This document shows positions 7,621-15,869 of a stretch of DNA of 64,000 bases, piece after piece; positions within the stretch are counted from its first letter, which is position 1; each line of letters opens with the position of its first letter. The DNA lies in the NCBI RefSeq assembly GCF_934924865.1, contig NZ_OW235315.1, positions 2,976,001 through 3,040,000 on the forward strand, written 5' to 3'. The notes below the pieces were generated by a model. The model saw only the letters and a list, made by a program, of their open reading frames with translations. It had not been told where the DNA came from and searched no databases. The position numbers and the translations under genes were made by a program. The DNA comes from Tepidibacter aestuarii (GTDB taxonomy: Bacteria; Bacillota; Clostridia; Peptostreptococcales; Peptostreptococcaceae).

Positions 7621-8385
7621 ATGAAATCTAGAAAATCTATAAGAAAATATCAAGAAAAACCAGTATCTAAGAAAGATTTTGAAAAGATTGCACAATTTAT
7701 TACACAAGCTAAACCTCTTCATAAAGAAACGGATATGGATGTTATTGTATTTGAAGATGGTGAAAAGATTAAACAAACTTTCACAGGAATCGCTAAATTG
7801 TATGCAAAAGTAAAAGCTCCACACTATTTAGCTTTTACCTCTGAAACAAAAGAAGGATATCTTGAAAATATTGGATTTATAGGAGAGCAGATCGTTTTAA
7901 GAATGACTGAATTAGGAATTGCTACTTGCTGGCTAGGCAGCCCTATCGATCAAAAAATTTTTAGTCGTATTGCTAATGTAAAAAATAATCAATCTTATAT
8001 TATTTTAATTGCTTTTGGATATCCAGAAACTGAGTTTAGTTTTATTACAAATAGAAAAAGATTAAAAATTGAAGAGTTTGTGTCAGGGGATATCTATGAT
8101 ATACATGTTCCAATTATTGAAGCTTTGAATATCGCACCTTCTGCTGTTAATTCTCAGCCATGGCGAGTTGTAAGCGAAGGTAATACTTGGCATATTTACC
8201 TTAATTGGAAAAATGCTCTCAATAAAAAGATACTTTATACAATGAATAAAATTGATATAGGTATTGGAATAAGTCATATAGTATTTGCTGCTGAAGAATT
8301 AGGTTACAATGTCAGTATGAAAAAAGAAAATACTGGTGAGTTAAAAAAACACGAATATATTACTAGTATAGCATTTGAGAAATAG
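7621..8385 (+). CDS. Nitroreductase family flavoprotein (TM1586-like)
   Basis: At least 254 residues. FMN-dependent nitroreductase-fold protein, with the family start KSRKSIRKYQEKPV, GEQIVLRMTELGIATCWLG in the middle and a second half-domain (SPSAVNSQPW-like NIAPSAVNSQPWRV). This two-lobed form is the putative nitroreductase TM1586 group; the substrate is unknown. Start problem: the ATG at 7621 has no Shine-Dalgarno. GGGGG at 7592-7596 is 24 bases upstream, and the codons between are ATT/ATA/AAC/GCT in frame, giving the typical nitroreductase lead ..INAMKSRKSIRKY. Initiation at an ATT or ATA near 7603-7606 is therefore possible. The stop overlaps the Shine-Dalgarno of the FrnE-like selenoprotein gene, so the two are coupled. 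Confidence 0.85.
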   Translation: MKSRKSIRKYQEKPVSKKDFEKIAQFITQAKPLHKETDMDVIVFEDGEKIKQTFTGIAKLYAKVKAPHYLAFTSETKEGYLENIGFIGEQIVLRMTELGIATCWLGSPIDQKIFSRIANVKNNQSYIILIAFGYPETEFSFITNRKRLKIEEFVSGDIYDIHVPIIEALNIAPSAVNSQPWRVVSEGNTWHIYLNWKNALNKKILYTMNKIDIGIGISHIVFAAEELGYNVSMKKENTGELKKHEYITSIAFEK

Positions 8386-8396
8386 GAGGTATTAAT

Positions 8397-8993
8397 ATGA
8401 CAATTGAAATTAAAATTTTTTCAGATTATATTTGACCATTTTGCTATGTCGGCATGGGTATTGTCGATCGACTAAAGAAAGAATATACAATTAAGGAAGA
8501 GTGGTTAGGCTTAGAGATTCACCCTGAGACACCAATAGAGGGAGTTGACCTAATCAAAAGATTTGGTGCTGATAACTTTAAAGGTATGAAAGAAAATCTA
8601 AAACAATCAGCTGCAAAGTATGGTGTTGAATTTGGAAAATTAGATTTTATGCCTAATTCTAATAATGCCTTACAGACAGCAGAGTATGCAAGAAGTATTG
8701 GTAAACATGAAGAATATCATAAACTTTTAATGGATGCTTATTTTAAAGACTCTAAAAACATTGGAAATATTGATACTTTGATTGAATTAGGTAGAAAATC
8801 AGGTATAGATGATAAGGATTTATACAATGCTATCAAAGAAAAAAAATTTAAATCTAAACTAAAAAAATATGCAATTAAGGCTAATCAAATGAATATCCAT
8901 AGCACTCCAACCTTTATTATAAATGACGAACATATCGTTTCAGGTGCTCAACCTATTGAAGTATTTAGAAACTTATTTGATGATATAAAGTGA
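8397..8993 (+). CDS. FrnE/DsbA-family oxidoreductase with selenocysteine (UxxC)
   Basis: 198-residue thioredoxin-fold protein of the DsbA/FrnE family. The frame opens at ATG 8397 (AGGAGG 7 bases upstream) and reads MTIEIKIFSDYI-TGA-PFCYVGMG. The family normally has DYxCPFCY here, so the in-frame TGA (8433-8435, codon 13) takes the place of the first active-site Cys and is best read as selenocysteine, giving a UPFC redox centre. The frame downstream is intact to 8993 and carries the cis-Pro loop STPTF and the FrnE tail ISGAQP-like VSGAQPIEVF. A short hairpin CTATG/CATGG with loop TCGG starts 9 bases after the TGA and could be part of a bacterial SECIS. Automatic callers would start wrongly at 8454. 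Probable role: thiol-disulfide redox or isomerase reactions; the partner is unknown. Confidence 0.88.
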
Positions 8994-9013
8994 AACTTAA
9001 TTCAGATAATAAT

Positions 9014-9043
9014 AGAGATATGTTTTTATAAAAACATATCTCT
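9014..9043. terminator. Palindromic terminator between selenoprotein gene and ger operon
   Basis: Perfect palindrome with arms AGAGATATGTTTTTA / TAAAAACATATCTCT between convergent genes. It overlaps the stop codon of the germination gene at 9042. The T-tails are weak on both strands, so efficiency is uncertain. Confidence 0.65.
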
Positions 9044-10475
9044 ATCCTTGTCTTGTCTTATCATGTGTATTTAAATATTTAGGTCTCTTTTTAGCTAAAG
9101 TTATATCGCTTAAAATATAATTTTTTAAATCTGTAAAATTAAAAGGAGACATAGGAGCAACATATGGTACTCCAAAGGTTGTAATAGAGCATAAATTAAT
9201 CGCAATAAGTGTAAATCCCATAACAAATCCAAACAATCCAAATATACCTGTTATTAAAATCATAAAAAACTTCAATATTCGAATTGGATTCATAATGGTA
9301 TAATCAGGTGCCACAAAAGAACACATAATAGATAGTGCTACCATAATAACCATAAGAGGACTAACAAGGCCTGCAGCAACTGCTGCTTGGCCAATAACAA
9401 TGGCACCCACAATACCAATAGCTGGACCTATTTGTTTTGGAAGTCTTATACTCGCTTCCCGTAATATTTCAGCTACAAATTCCATTAATGTTGCTTCTAT
9501 AAATGCATTAAATGGAACTGTTACTCTAGAACTTGCTATTGCTAAAATATATTGTGGTGGAAGTATATCAGGGTGAAAGCTAACTACGGCAACATACAAG
9601 GAAGATAATGTTAAAGATATTAAAAGAGCTATTATTCTCAATGATTTAGAAAACATTCCTAAATATATATTATCGTAATGATCTTCACCAACATCTAGAA
9701 ATTCAATAAGGGTTTTTGGCATAACTAAGGCTAGATTACTACCCTCTACAATAATAATAAGCTTGCCTTCAAGTATATTTGCACATGCTGTGTCTGATCT
9801 TTCTACAATGCCCACCTGTGGAAACAGGTTAAAAGCATCATTTAAAATAAATTTTTGAATATATCCTGATTCTAAAACGCCGTCTATATCTATAGCTTCT
9901 AATTTCTTTTTTGCTTCACTAACATGTTTTTTGTTTGCAATATCTTTCATATAAATTAAAGCAACATTGGTTTTTGTTCTTTTTCCAATAGTAAAATGAT
10001 CTATTCTCAGAGTCTTATCCTTTATTCTATATCGTATCAATGACATATTATCATTAAAATTTTCAGTAAAAGAATCCTTAGATCCCCTTAATGTAGTATC
10101 TATAACGGGTGGTTCGATTCCTCTTTTTTCAATCTTAATAGTGTTTGCTATTATATATTTTTCTTCATTAGATATGAATATAACAGATTTTCCTCCTAAA
10201 AGGTAATCGAGCATCTTATTTTCATCATCATCAGTAGAAATATCATCTATATAAATAACCGAATTTGCTATTTTATCTATACTGAGAATTTCATTTCTTC
10301 CATTTTGCAATATAGGTTTTATAATATCATTTGATAGCCTGTCTTTGTCTGTAATCTGTTGGATATATAGTATAAATACTTCTATATCCATAATTGATAG
10401 TTTTCTTGTTGAGATTCCTATGTCCGAATCATTAAATTCTTTCATTTTATCTACAAACTTATTTTTCTTAATCAT
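9042..10475 (-). CDS. Spore germination receptor subunit A (GerA family)
   Basis: 477-residue GerA/SpoIVAF-family subunit of an inner spore-membrane germinant receptor. A hydrophilic N-terminal half (to about 285) is followed by several membrane helices; signatures include DTTLRGSKDSFTE, RIKD, GIVERSDTACANILEGKLIIIVEGS, PEILPPQYILAIASSR-like (PDILPPQYILAIASSR) and LREASIRLPKQIGPAIGIVGAIVIGQAAV. With subunits B and C it senses nutrients and starts germination. The gene is last in a B-C-A operon, 12 bases after the C gene. Start ATG has AAAGGA upstream. The germinant cannot be predicted. Confidence 0.95.
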   Translation of the reverse strand: MIKKNKFVDKMKEFNDSDIGISTRKLSIMDIEVFILYIQQITDKDRLSNDIIKPILQNGRNEILSIDKIANSVIYIDDISTDDDENKMLDYLLGGKSVIFISNEEKYIIANTIKIEKRGIEPPVIDTTLRGSKDSFTENFNDNMSLIRYRIKDKTLRIDHFTIGKRTKTNVALIYMKDIANKKHVSEAKKKLEAIDIDGVLESGYIQKFILNDAFNLFPQVGIVERSDTACANILEGKLIIIVEGSNLALVMPKTLIEFLDVGEDHYDNIYLGMFSKSLRIIALLISLTLSSLYVAVVSFHPDILPPQYILAIASSRVTVPFNAFIEATLMEFVAEILREASIRLPKQIGPAIGIVGAIVIGQAAVAAGLVSPLMVIMVALSIMCSFVAPDYTIMNPIRILKFFMILITGIFGLFGFVMGFTLIAINLCSITTFGVPYVAPMSPFNFTDLKNYILSDITLAKKRPKYLNTHDKTRQG

Positions 10476-10487
10476 ATTATCAATCCT

Positions 10488-11621
10488 TTAATATTTCTTT
10501 TTTGCATTGGGGTCTCTTAAACTTTTATTTACAATTTTAGTATTAACATTCACGTTTATATTTGCATTTGTAAAGGCATCTTCCCAATCTATTTTTTCAT
10601 AAATTTCAAGATTGTCAGCTCTAAAATATTTTGCAAATTCAAAAATATCACACTTAAATTCCTTCTGTGCTCTTTTTATAATATATTTGATGTCATTTTT
10701 AGCTTTTTCTGATATAATATTTTCTAATTGCTTGTTATCTTTATCACTTATTGGCTCTGTATAATATTGATATCGCAACTGTGCTTTTAAATCTAAATCA
10801 ATATTGATATTAACTTGTCCATTTACATAATCTGATTTAATCTTTCTATTCTTAACAAATGTTTGAATAGAAACTTTATTTTTATCACTATTAGTGTTAT
10901 TTGTAATTTGAACAATTTTCGGTTTTTCTGCTAATAAATATATTACTCCACGTGTATCTTCTATATTAATAACTCCTACTAATTTTGAATTTTTCATAAC
11001 TGCAAGACCTAAGTATTTTACAGATCCTTTTTCTATTCCTACATATGGAAGTAAGTAGCCTATTTTCCCTAACTCAATATCAGAAAGAAGTTCTCCTGTT
11101 ACTGGATATAATCCTTCTCCCTTACTGGAAACATGTTCAATAATATCCTCTATTAAAAAACCTACTGATATATCTTTTTCTATTTTTGTGTTAAATAAAT
11201 CTTTTGGAGGTTCTCGACTTACTACCGCTAGAAGGGTTTTTCTATAATCATATAAATGGTCAATCCTATTTAAATAAGGTTCTATGCCTTTTTTTGCATA
11301 GTTTTGTCCAAGGACAACAACCCTTGTAGCACCTAAAAATACAGAAAAAGGATTTACAGAATCATAGTTTACTCTAGCTTCTTCAAAGGTTTTACCATAA
11401 GATAGCATTTTATATACATCTGATGTTTTAGCCTTTTCTGTATCTTTAGATGATGATGTCAGCTTAGCTATTTCACCAGAAAACTCAATATTATCATTAA
11501 CATAATCGACTCCAATACTAATGGCAATACTTTTTTTATTAATATCTTCGGAATCCCAACAACTTGTTAATAACAAAACAGACATACTTATAATCAATAA
11601 TTTACTTAATCTTCTTATCAT
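10488..11621 (-). CDS. Spore germination receptor lipoprotein subunit C (GerC family)
   Basis: 377-residue Ger(x)C-family lipoprotein. Signal peptide with lipobox LLTSC (Cys at residue 21) followed by CWDSEDINKKSIAISIGVD, the typical family start. The body is the germinant receptor C fold (LLPYVGIEKG, YPVTGELLSD), and the end is a helical C-terminal segment. It anchors in the inner spore membrane and completes the A-B-C receptor. ATG 11621 follows AAGGTG by 7 bases and lies inside the 3' end of the B gene (20-base overlap), so the two are translationally coupled. Confidence 0.93.
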   Translation of the reverse strand: MIRRLSKLLIISMSVLLLTSCWDSEDINKKSIAISIGVDYVNDNIEFSGEIAKLTSSSKDTEKAKTSDVYKMLSYGKTFEEARVNYDSVNPFSVFLGATRVVVLGQNYAKKGIEPYLNRIDHLYDYRKTLLAVVSREPPKDLFNTKIEKDISVGFLIEDIIEHVSSKGEGLYPVTGELLSDIELGKIGYLLPYVGIEKGSVKYLGLAVMKNSKLVGVINIEDTRGVIYLLAEKPKIVQITNNTNSDKNKVSIQTFVKNRKIKSDYVNGQVNINIDLDLKAQLRYQYYTEPISDKDNKQLENIISEKAKNDIKYIIKRAQKEFKCDIFEFAKYFRADNLEIYEKIDWEDAFTNANINVNVNTKIVNKSLRDPNAKKKY

Positions 11622-12699
11622 ATTTTTTCACCTTCGTAATTAAAAATAATATAATTGGTATTAATCCTGCTGTTATTAACGTACCATAACTAAGATAATC
11701 CATTATTTTTTCCACCTCACCAATCGTCTTAGGAACCTGACCTACAATAAAAGATGAGAAAATTACAATAAATGCAAGAATATTAAAATGAATATTTTTG
11801 AAGTATTTGTTAATAAGAAAGGTCGCACCGTAAGCCTCTATAGAAGCTGTACAAAACATTCCCATAATCCATACAATTAGAAAAATACCATCTATTCTTT
11901 CTAAAAATTGAAGGTTTTTGATATCAACTCTTCTTATTGTAGCAAATAAGGCATCTTTGTAATTAATAATACCATCAACTCCCATAATAGAAAGGCATGA
12001 TTCTACAATAAGTATATATAGAATTCCTATAAACCCTACCATAAGTGCTGTATATTTAAATACTCGTCTATTGTTCTTTTTTTTATTAAAAGATATAATC
12101 GTAAGTATTTCTATTCCTAAAAAAGGGAATATAGTAACTAGAGTTGCTTTTAAATATGCCGATATATCTGCAACAACGAAAAAAGGTCTTAAATTAATTA
12201 ATTTCCCTTGGGTTAATATCGCTGAATGTATGATTATATATCCTATGATAATAATCAAACCATAGATTTCACAAATTCTTGCAATTACTTCTAGTCTTTT
12301 TATCACTGCATAATATACCACCAAAAGAAATAACAAGCATAATGCCCATACAGGAGTCTTTATTAATATAGTAAGCTTAATAGCTTCACTAGCCATTCTT
12401 ATAACCGTAGTAAAAAGCATAAAATAATATATAATATATATAATCATGAATATAGATGTGATAAATTTTCCAATTAATATATTGCTATACTCATATATTG
12501 TTTTATTTTTATGGACATATCCAAGGTATGTAATTATATATGTGAAAACAGCGGTTATTGCTGTAGCCATTAATAATGTAAACCATCCTCCTGTACCTGT
12601 ATTTTCTACAACATTTTTAGGAAGACCCAAAACACCATACCCTACTACTATTCCAAAGATAATAAAAGCAATTTGTCTATTTGTAAGAGATTCGTTCAT
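11602..12699 (-). CDS. Spore germination receptor permease subunit B (GerB family)
   Basis: 365-residue polytopic membrane protein of the GerB/endospore germination permease family (APC superfamily): N-terminal ESLTNRQIAFIIFGIVVGYGVLGLP, then about ten hydrophobic helices. It probably binds the germinant. ATG at 12699 is chosen because AAGGAG lies 8 bases before it; the longer frame to 12735 lacks a ribosome site. It is the first gene of a B-C-A operon; the more usual order is A-B-C. Downstream overlap with the C gene. Confidence 0.93.
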   Translation of the reverse strand: MNESLTNRQIAFIIFGIVVGYGVLGLPKNVVENTGTGGWFTLLMATAITAVFTYIITYLGYVHKNKTIYEYSNILIGKFITSIFMIIYIIYYFMLFTTVIRMASEAIKLTILIKTPVWALCLLFLLVVYYAVIKRLEVIARICEIYGLIIIIGYIIIHSAILTQGKLINLRPFFVVADISAYLKATLVTIFPFLGIEILTIISFNKKKNNRRVFKYTALMVGFIGILYILIVESCLSIMGVDGIINYKDALFATIRRVDIKNLQFLERIDGIFLIVWIMGMFCTASIEAYGATFLINKYFKNIHFNILAFIVIFSSFIVGQVPKTIGEVEKIMDYLSYGTLITAGLIPIILFLITKVKKYDKKIK

Positions 12700-12731
12700 A
12701 TGTTTATCTCCTTCTTTTATTTTTATAAATT

Positions 12732-12778
12732 CCATTAATATATATAATTCCCATTAATATATATATAATTCCCATTAT
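12732..12778. repeat. Short AT-rich tandem repeat
   Basis: Two and a half copies of a unit reading TTCCCATTAATATATATA, about 19-22 bases each, just upstream of the ger operon. Probably slippage-prone spacer DNA; it may affect the ger promoter region. Confidence 0.6.
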
Positions 12779-12789
12779 TTTCTTTTAAT

Positions 12790-12930
12790 AAAAAATTCGT
12801 CTAGTCGCTACGCACTGACTCATGTCGCCAACGACCCCTACGGGCTCCGTTGCTCAAAAATAGTTGCAAGTGTAGTTCTTCATCAATGTTATCCACAATT
12901 TGAAAATCATATAGTTTCCTATAGAGTAAA
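12790..12930. repeat. GC-rich dispersed intergenic element, copy A
   Basis: About 140 bases, markedly richer in G and C than its surroundings, beginning TTCGTCTAGTCGCTACGCAC and containing GCCAACGACCCCTACGGGC and TCCGTTGCTCAAAAATAGTT. Near-identical copies lie at 29191-29331 and 50543-50688, and a degenerate inverted copy at 14990-15066. It contains no open frame of note. It lies directly beside the terminator of the MATE gene (12928-12962), as the other good copies lie beside the terminators of other genes. Confidence 0.85.
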
Positions 12931-12962
12931 AAAAGCCATGAGATTAATCTCATGACTTTTTT
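12928..12962 (-). terminator. Terminator of the TetR-MATE operon
   Basis: Perfect palindrome CATGAGATTAATCTCATG (12937-12954) flanked by A-run and T-run, so functional on the minus strand at the 3' end of the MATE gene (stop at 12961). Confidence 0.85.
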
Positions 12963-14328
12963 AGCTTGTTTTTAAATTTACATCTTCATTTTTTAATTTA
13001 TTAAGAAGTTTTCTTGAAAGTATATACGTCACTATTATAGTGAAAAAATCTGCTACAACTTGACTAAATATTACCCCATCAAGTTCAATAAACTTAGGCA
13101 ATATTAATATAGCAGGTATTAAGAATATCCCCTGTCTTGAAGCAGATAATAAGAAAGCTTCTTTACCTTTTCCAAGTGATTGAAAAAGAGATGCATAAAC
13201 TTGTTGGAATCCAAATAACGGGAATAATAAACTTATAACTCTTAAAGTTCTAGCTCCTATCATTATAACTTCTGGATCATTAGTAAACACTGATATTATA
13301 GGTTTTGCAAATACCATAAATACTACTGTCATAATAGTAGTAAATATAGTAGTAGTTCTAAGAGATATCTTAATAGCCTCAAACAGTCTAGAATATTTTT
13401 TAGCTCCGTAGTTATAACCTGCTATTGGCTGAAATCCTTGATTATATCCAAATACTACATAAATTCCTAATGAGAATACTCTAAGACTTACTCCCATAGA
13501 TGCAACTGCAGCATCTCCATATGGTTTAGCAGCAACATTTATAAGTCCTAGTGATACACTTGCAAGTGCTTGTCTCGCAAATGTTGCAGCCCCTATTTTA
13601 AGTATCTCAGAATACATGAATTTTGATGGTGCAAAATGCCTCATATTTATCTTTATAAAGCTTTTACCAGATACGAAATACTTTATAAGATATATAAAAG
13701 ATAGACCTTGACCTAATACAGTCGCAAGAGCAGCTCCTTTTATTCCCATATCAAATGTGAACATTAAAATAGGATCAAGTGCTATATTTGCAAGTGCTCC
13801 TATACTTATAGCTATCATACTAAACTTTGCATTTCCCTCAGCTCTTATCATATTGTTAAGAACCATATTTACAATAGTAAATGCCGAACCTATTATAAGT
13901 ATTTTCGCATAATCCTCAGCAAATAGCATTATAGTATCGGTTGCTCCAAAAGCTCTAAGAAGTGGAACTAAAAACATTAAACTAAATACAGTAAATACAA
14001 AACTGAATATAATACTCGTTACAAATGTAGTTGTAGTAGTCTTATCAGCTTGTTCTTTATTCTTTTCTCCTAGTAATCTAGATATATAAGAACCTGCTCC
14101 TACTCCAAACATCTGACCTATAGCTGCTATTAACATAAACATAGGGAATACCACTGATACAGCTGCTATTGCACTAGTATTATTTAGCATCCCAACAAAC
14201 ATTGTGTCTACTATATTATAAACTGCATTTATAAGCATAGCTATTATTCCTGGAATAGCTAATTTAGTTAGAACTTTTCTAACATCAGCTTCTCCCATCA
14301 TTTTTGCTCTTTGCTCTCTGCTTTCCAT
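12961..14328 (-). CDS. MATE family efflux transporter
   Basis: 455-residue cation-coupled multidrug exporter of the MATE family with about twelve membrane helices in two halves. Characteristic starts of each half are seen (PGIIAMLINAVYNIVDTMFVG; IGAATFARQALASVSLG) and GYNQGFQPIAGYNYGAKKY. ATG at 14328 has GGGAG 8 bases upstream; an ATG at 14346 lacks one. The gene follows a TetR regulator in the same operon (25-base gap), which probably represses it. The substrate is unknown. Confidence 0.93.
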   Translation of the reverse strand: MESREQRAKMMGEADVRKVLTKLAIPGIIAMLINAVYNIVDTMFVGMLNNTSAIAAVSVVFPMFMLIAAIGQMFGVGAGSYISRLLGEKNKEQADKTTTTTFVTSIIFSFVFTVFSLMFLVPLLRAFGATDTIMLFAEDYAKILIIGSAFTIVNMVLNNMIRAEGNAKFSMIAISIGALANIALDPILMFTFDMGIKGAALATVLGQGLSFIYLIKYFVSGKSFIKINMRHFAPSKFMYSEILKIGAATFARQALASVSLGLINVAAKPYGDAAVASMGVSLRVFSLGIYVVFGYNQGFQPIAGYNYGAKKYSRLFEAIKISLRTTTIFTTIMTVVFMVFAKPIISVFTNDPEVIMIGARTLRVISLLFPLFGFQQVYASLFQSLGKGKEAFLLSASRQGIFLIPAILILPKFIELDGVIFSQVVADFFTIIVTYILSRKLLNKLKNEDVNLKTS

Positions 14329-14353
14329 CTTAACATCTCCCTTCATTGATGTA

Positions 14354-14911
14354 TTATTTATAAGTACACTCTAAAAGTTCTATTATAAACTTTATATTTT
14401 CATCTTTTTCATTACTCTCTTCATTTATAAAAGTTATTATAAGAACTAATATAGTTTGAGCTAATTTTTTTTGCATACTATCATCAAACTTTATACCCTG
14501 CTCATTATTTATATCTCTTATAATACTTTGAATATCATTTAATAGTTTTTCTTTGATTTCTAAAAATATATTATCTTCAACTACATTCTCCTTTATAAGC
14601 TCTCGACCTATCCCCTGTCTTTTCATAATTTCTTCATACAGTGTAGTTATAATTTGTTTTATCTTTTCTTTACTTTCTATATCTTTATCCATTATAGAAT
14701 CTACCTTTTTTAAAGTAGACTCCCAACTCTTTGTGATTACCTCAGTGTATAACTTCTTCTTATTTGGATAATAGTTGTATAAAGTCCCAACAGCTATTTT
14801 AGTTTCTTTAGCTATCATCTTCATATCTACTTTTTTATATCCGTGTTCACTAAATAACTTTATCGCACTATCAAATATTTTCATGTCTAAATTTTTTATA
14901 ATTTTAGGCAT
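14354..14911 (-). CDS. TetR/AcrR family transcriptional regulator
   Basis: 185-residue repressor. The N-terminal TetR helix-turn-helix is clear (FDSAIKLFSEHGYKKVDMKMIAKETKIAVGTLYNYYPNKKKLY, residues about 13-55) and the C-terminal ligand-binding domain is variable. ATG 14911 has GAGAGGGG 8 bases before it. It is co-transcribed with the MATE exporter and likely senses its substrate. A small palindrome TACT-N4-AGTA at 14934-14945, upstream of the start, could be its operator. Confidence 0.9.
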   Translation of the reverse strand: MPKIIKNLDMKIFDSAIKLFSEHGYKKVDMKMIAKETKIAVGTLYNYYPNKKKLYTEVITKSWESTLKKVDSIMDKDIESKEKIKQIITTLYEEIMKRQGIGRELIKENVVEDNIFLEIKEKLLNDIQSIIRDINNEQGIKFDDSMQKKLAQTILVLIITFINEESNEKDENIKFIIELLECTYK

Positions 14912-14989
14912 ATACTGCACCCCTCTCTTTACTTACTAATGAGTATATAATTTTGAATATCTGTATAAAATTGATTATATATCTACTCT

Positions 14990-15066
14990 TTCAACTATTT
15001 TTAAGCAACGAAGCCCGTAGAGCTTGTTGGCGATATGATTCATGCGTTAGCATGAAACTAATTTTA
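14990..15066. repeat. Degenerate inverted copy of the dispersed element, copy D
   Basis: Read on the minus strand, this stretch contains CTACGGGCTTCGTTGCTTAA and matches copies A-C over about 70 bases with several differences, in opposite orientation to them. It lies 5' of the TetR gene rather than at a gene end. Confidence 0.7.
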
Positions 15067-15230
15067 TGAACTTGAATTCATTTAATATGAATTAAGATTC
15101 ATTATAAATGCTTATTAAGCTTAAGTCAATACTTTTTAATTAATATAAATTTTACATAGAGTCAACATAAACTTAAAATTAATGTTCTAAACTATAAGGG
15201 TAAACACCACTTGATTAATTTCTAAAAGCA

Positions 15231-15270
15231 TTTTAATTTCCACACGGGCATAATAAGCCCTATTTTTTTG
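15231..15270 (+). terminator. Orphan terminator-like hairpin, shared block copy 1
   Basis: GGGC-N7-GCCC followed by TATTTTTTTG, preceded by TTTTAATTTCCACA. Nearly the same 39 bases occur on the minus strand at 44316-44278. Neither copy follows a recognisable gene on its strand. Confidence 0.55.
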
Positions 15271-15376
15271 CAAAAATTTCTCTATAGAAAATAAATTTTT
15301 TATGTATTTAAATATTAAAACAAATACTCGGATATACTATTAAAAGCTTAATAAATACAATTAAAGGAGTTAAATA

Positions 15377-15835
15377 ATGAAGATAATATATCATTGTGTT
15401 GGAGGTACACATTCTTCTGCAATTGCTTCCACTATTCACTTAAACATACTTCCTAGTGATAGAGTACCTAACGCAGATGAAATAATGAATATTGGATGTT
15501 TTGATACTCTGCAAAAAAAAGATATGGGAACTTTGTTTTTAAGAGGTATAGATGAATTTGGAAATGAAGTATATACCTTAGGTAGACAATTTAATAAAAA
15601 TTTAGTTTTAAACACAGTAAAAAGCACATATTCTATAAATAATAAAAATTCAAATGACCTATTACTCATAGATACTATGCCTACAGTAAATATACCTATG
15701 AAAATAGGAGGCTTCTCATCTAGAAGACTTCATTTAGTTTCATTTGGAAGACCTATTGTTCTAAAAGGTAGCCAAAAAGCGTATAAAGACATAATTAAAC
15801 TAGTAAAGGATACTAAAGAACAATTTCGTTCTTAG
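15377..15835 (+). CDS. DUF3189 family protein
   Basis: 152-residue conserved protein of unknown function recognised from MKIIYHCVGGTHSSAIASTIHL and the PTVNIPMKIGGFSSRRLHLVSFGRP segment, features of the DUF3189 family of clostridia and bacilli. No membrane segment or signal. The CVGGTHSS start resembles a phosphate-binding loop, but no activity is known. AAAGGAG precedes the ATG. It is a single gene, with the stop codon inside its own terminator hairpin. Confidence 0.85.
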   Translation: MKIIYHCVGGTHSSAIASTIHLNILPSDRVPNADEIMNIGCFDTLQKKDMGTLFLRGIDEFGNEVYTLGRQFNKNLVLNTVKSTYSINNKNSNDLLLIDTMPTVNIPMKIGGFSSRRLHLVSFGRPIVLKGSQKAYKDIIKLVKDTKEQFRS

Positions 15836-15849
15836 GTATCCTTCTTTTG
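15806..15849 (+). terminator. Terminator of the DUF3189 gene
   Basis: AAGGATAC (15806-15813) pairs with GTATCCTT (15836-15843), with an inner AAGAAC/GTTCTT stem, followed by CTTTTG. The stop codon lies inside the stem. Confidence 0.75.
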
Positions 15850-15869
15850 TTAAGACAATTACTCTCTTG

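Larger units (their letters stand above)
14912..15376. other. Gene-free stretch with two repeat fragments
   Basis: 465 bases without an open frame. It holds a possible TetR operator (14934-14945), a degenerate inverted copy of the dispersed element (14990-15066) and a hairpin with T-run (15231-15270) that recurs at 44278-44316. No plus-strand gene ends before that hairpin, so a small RNA ending at 15270 is possible. Confidence 0.6.

Noticed and set aside
10105..10135. tRNA-like GGTTCGATTCC
   Set aside because: It lies inside the GerA-type coding sequence and lacks acceptor and D arms.
12446..12757. Open frame opposite the GerB gene
   Set aside because: Shadow of the permease gene; AT-rich coding DNA of membrane proteins gives long opposite frames.
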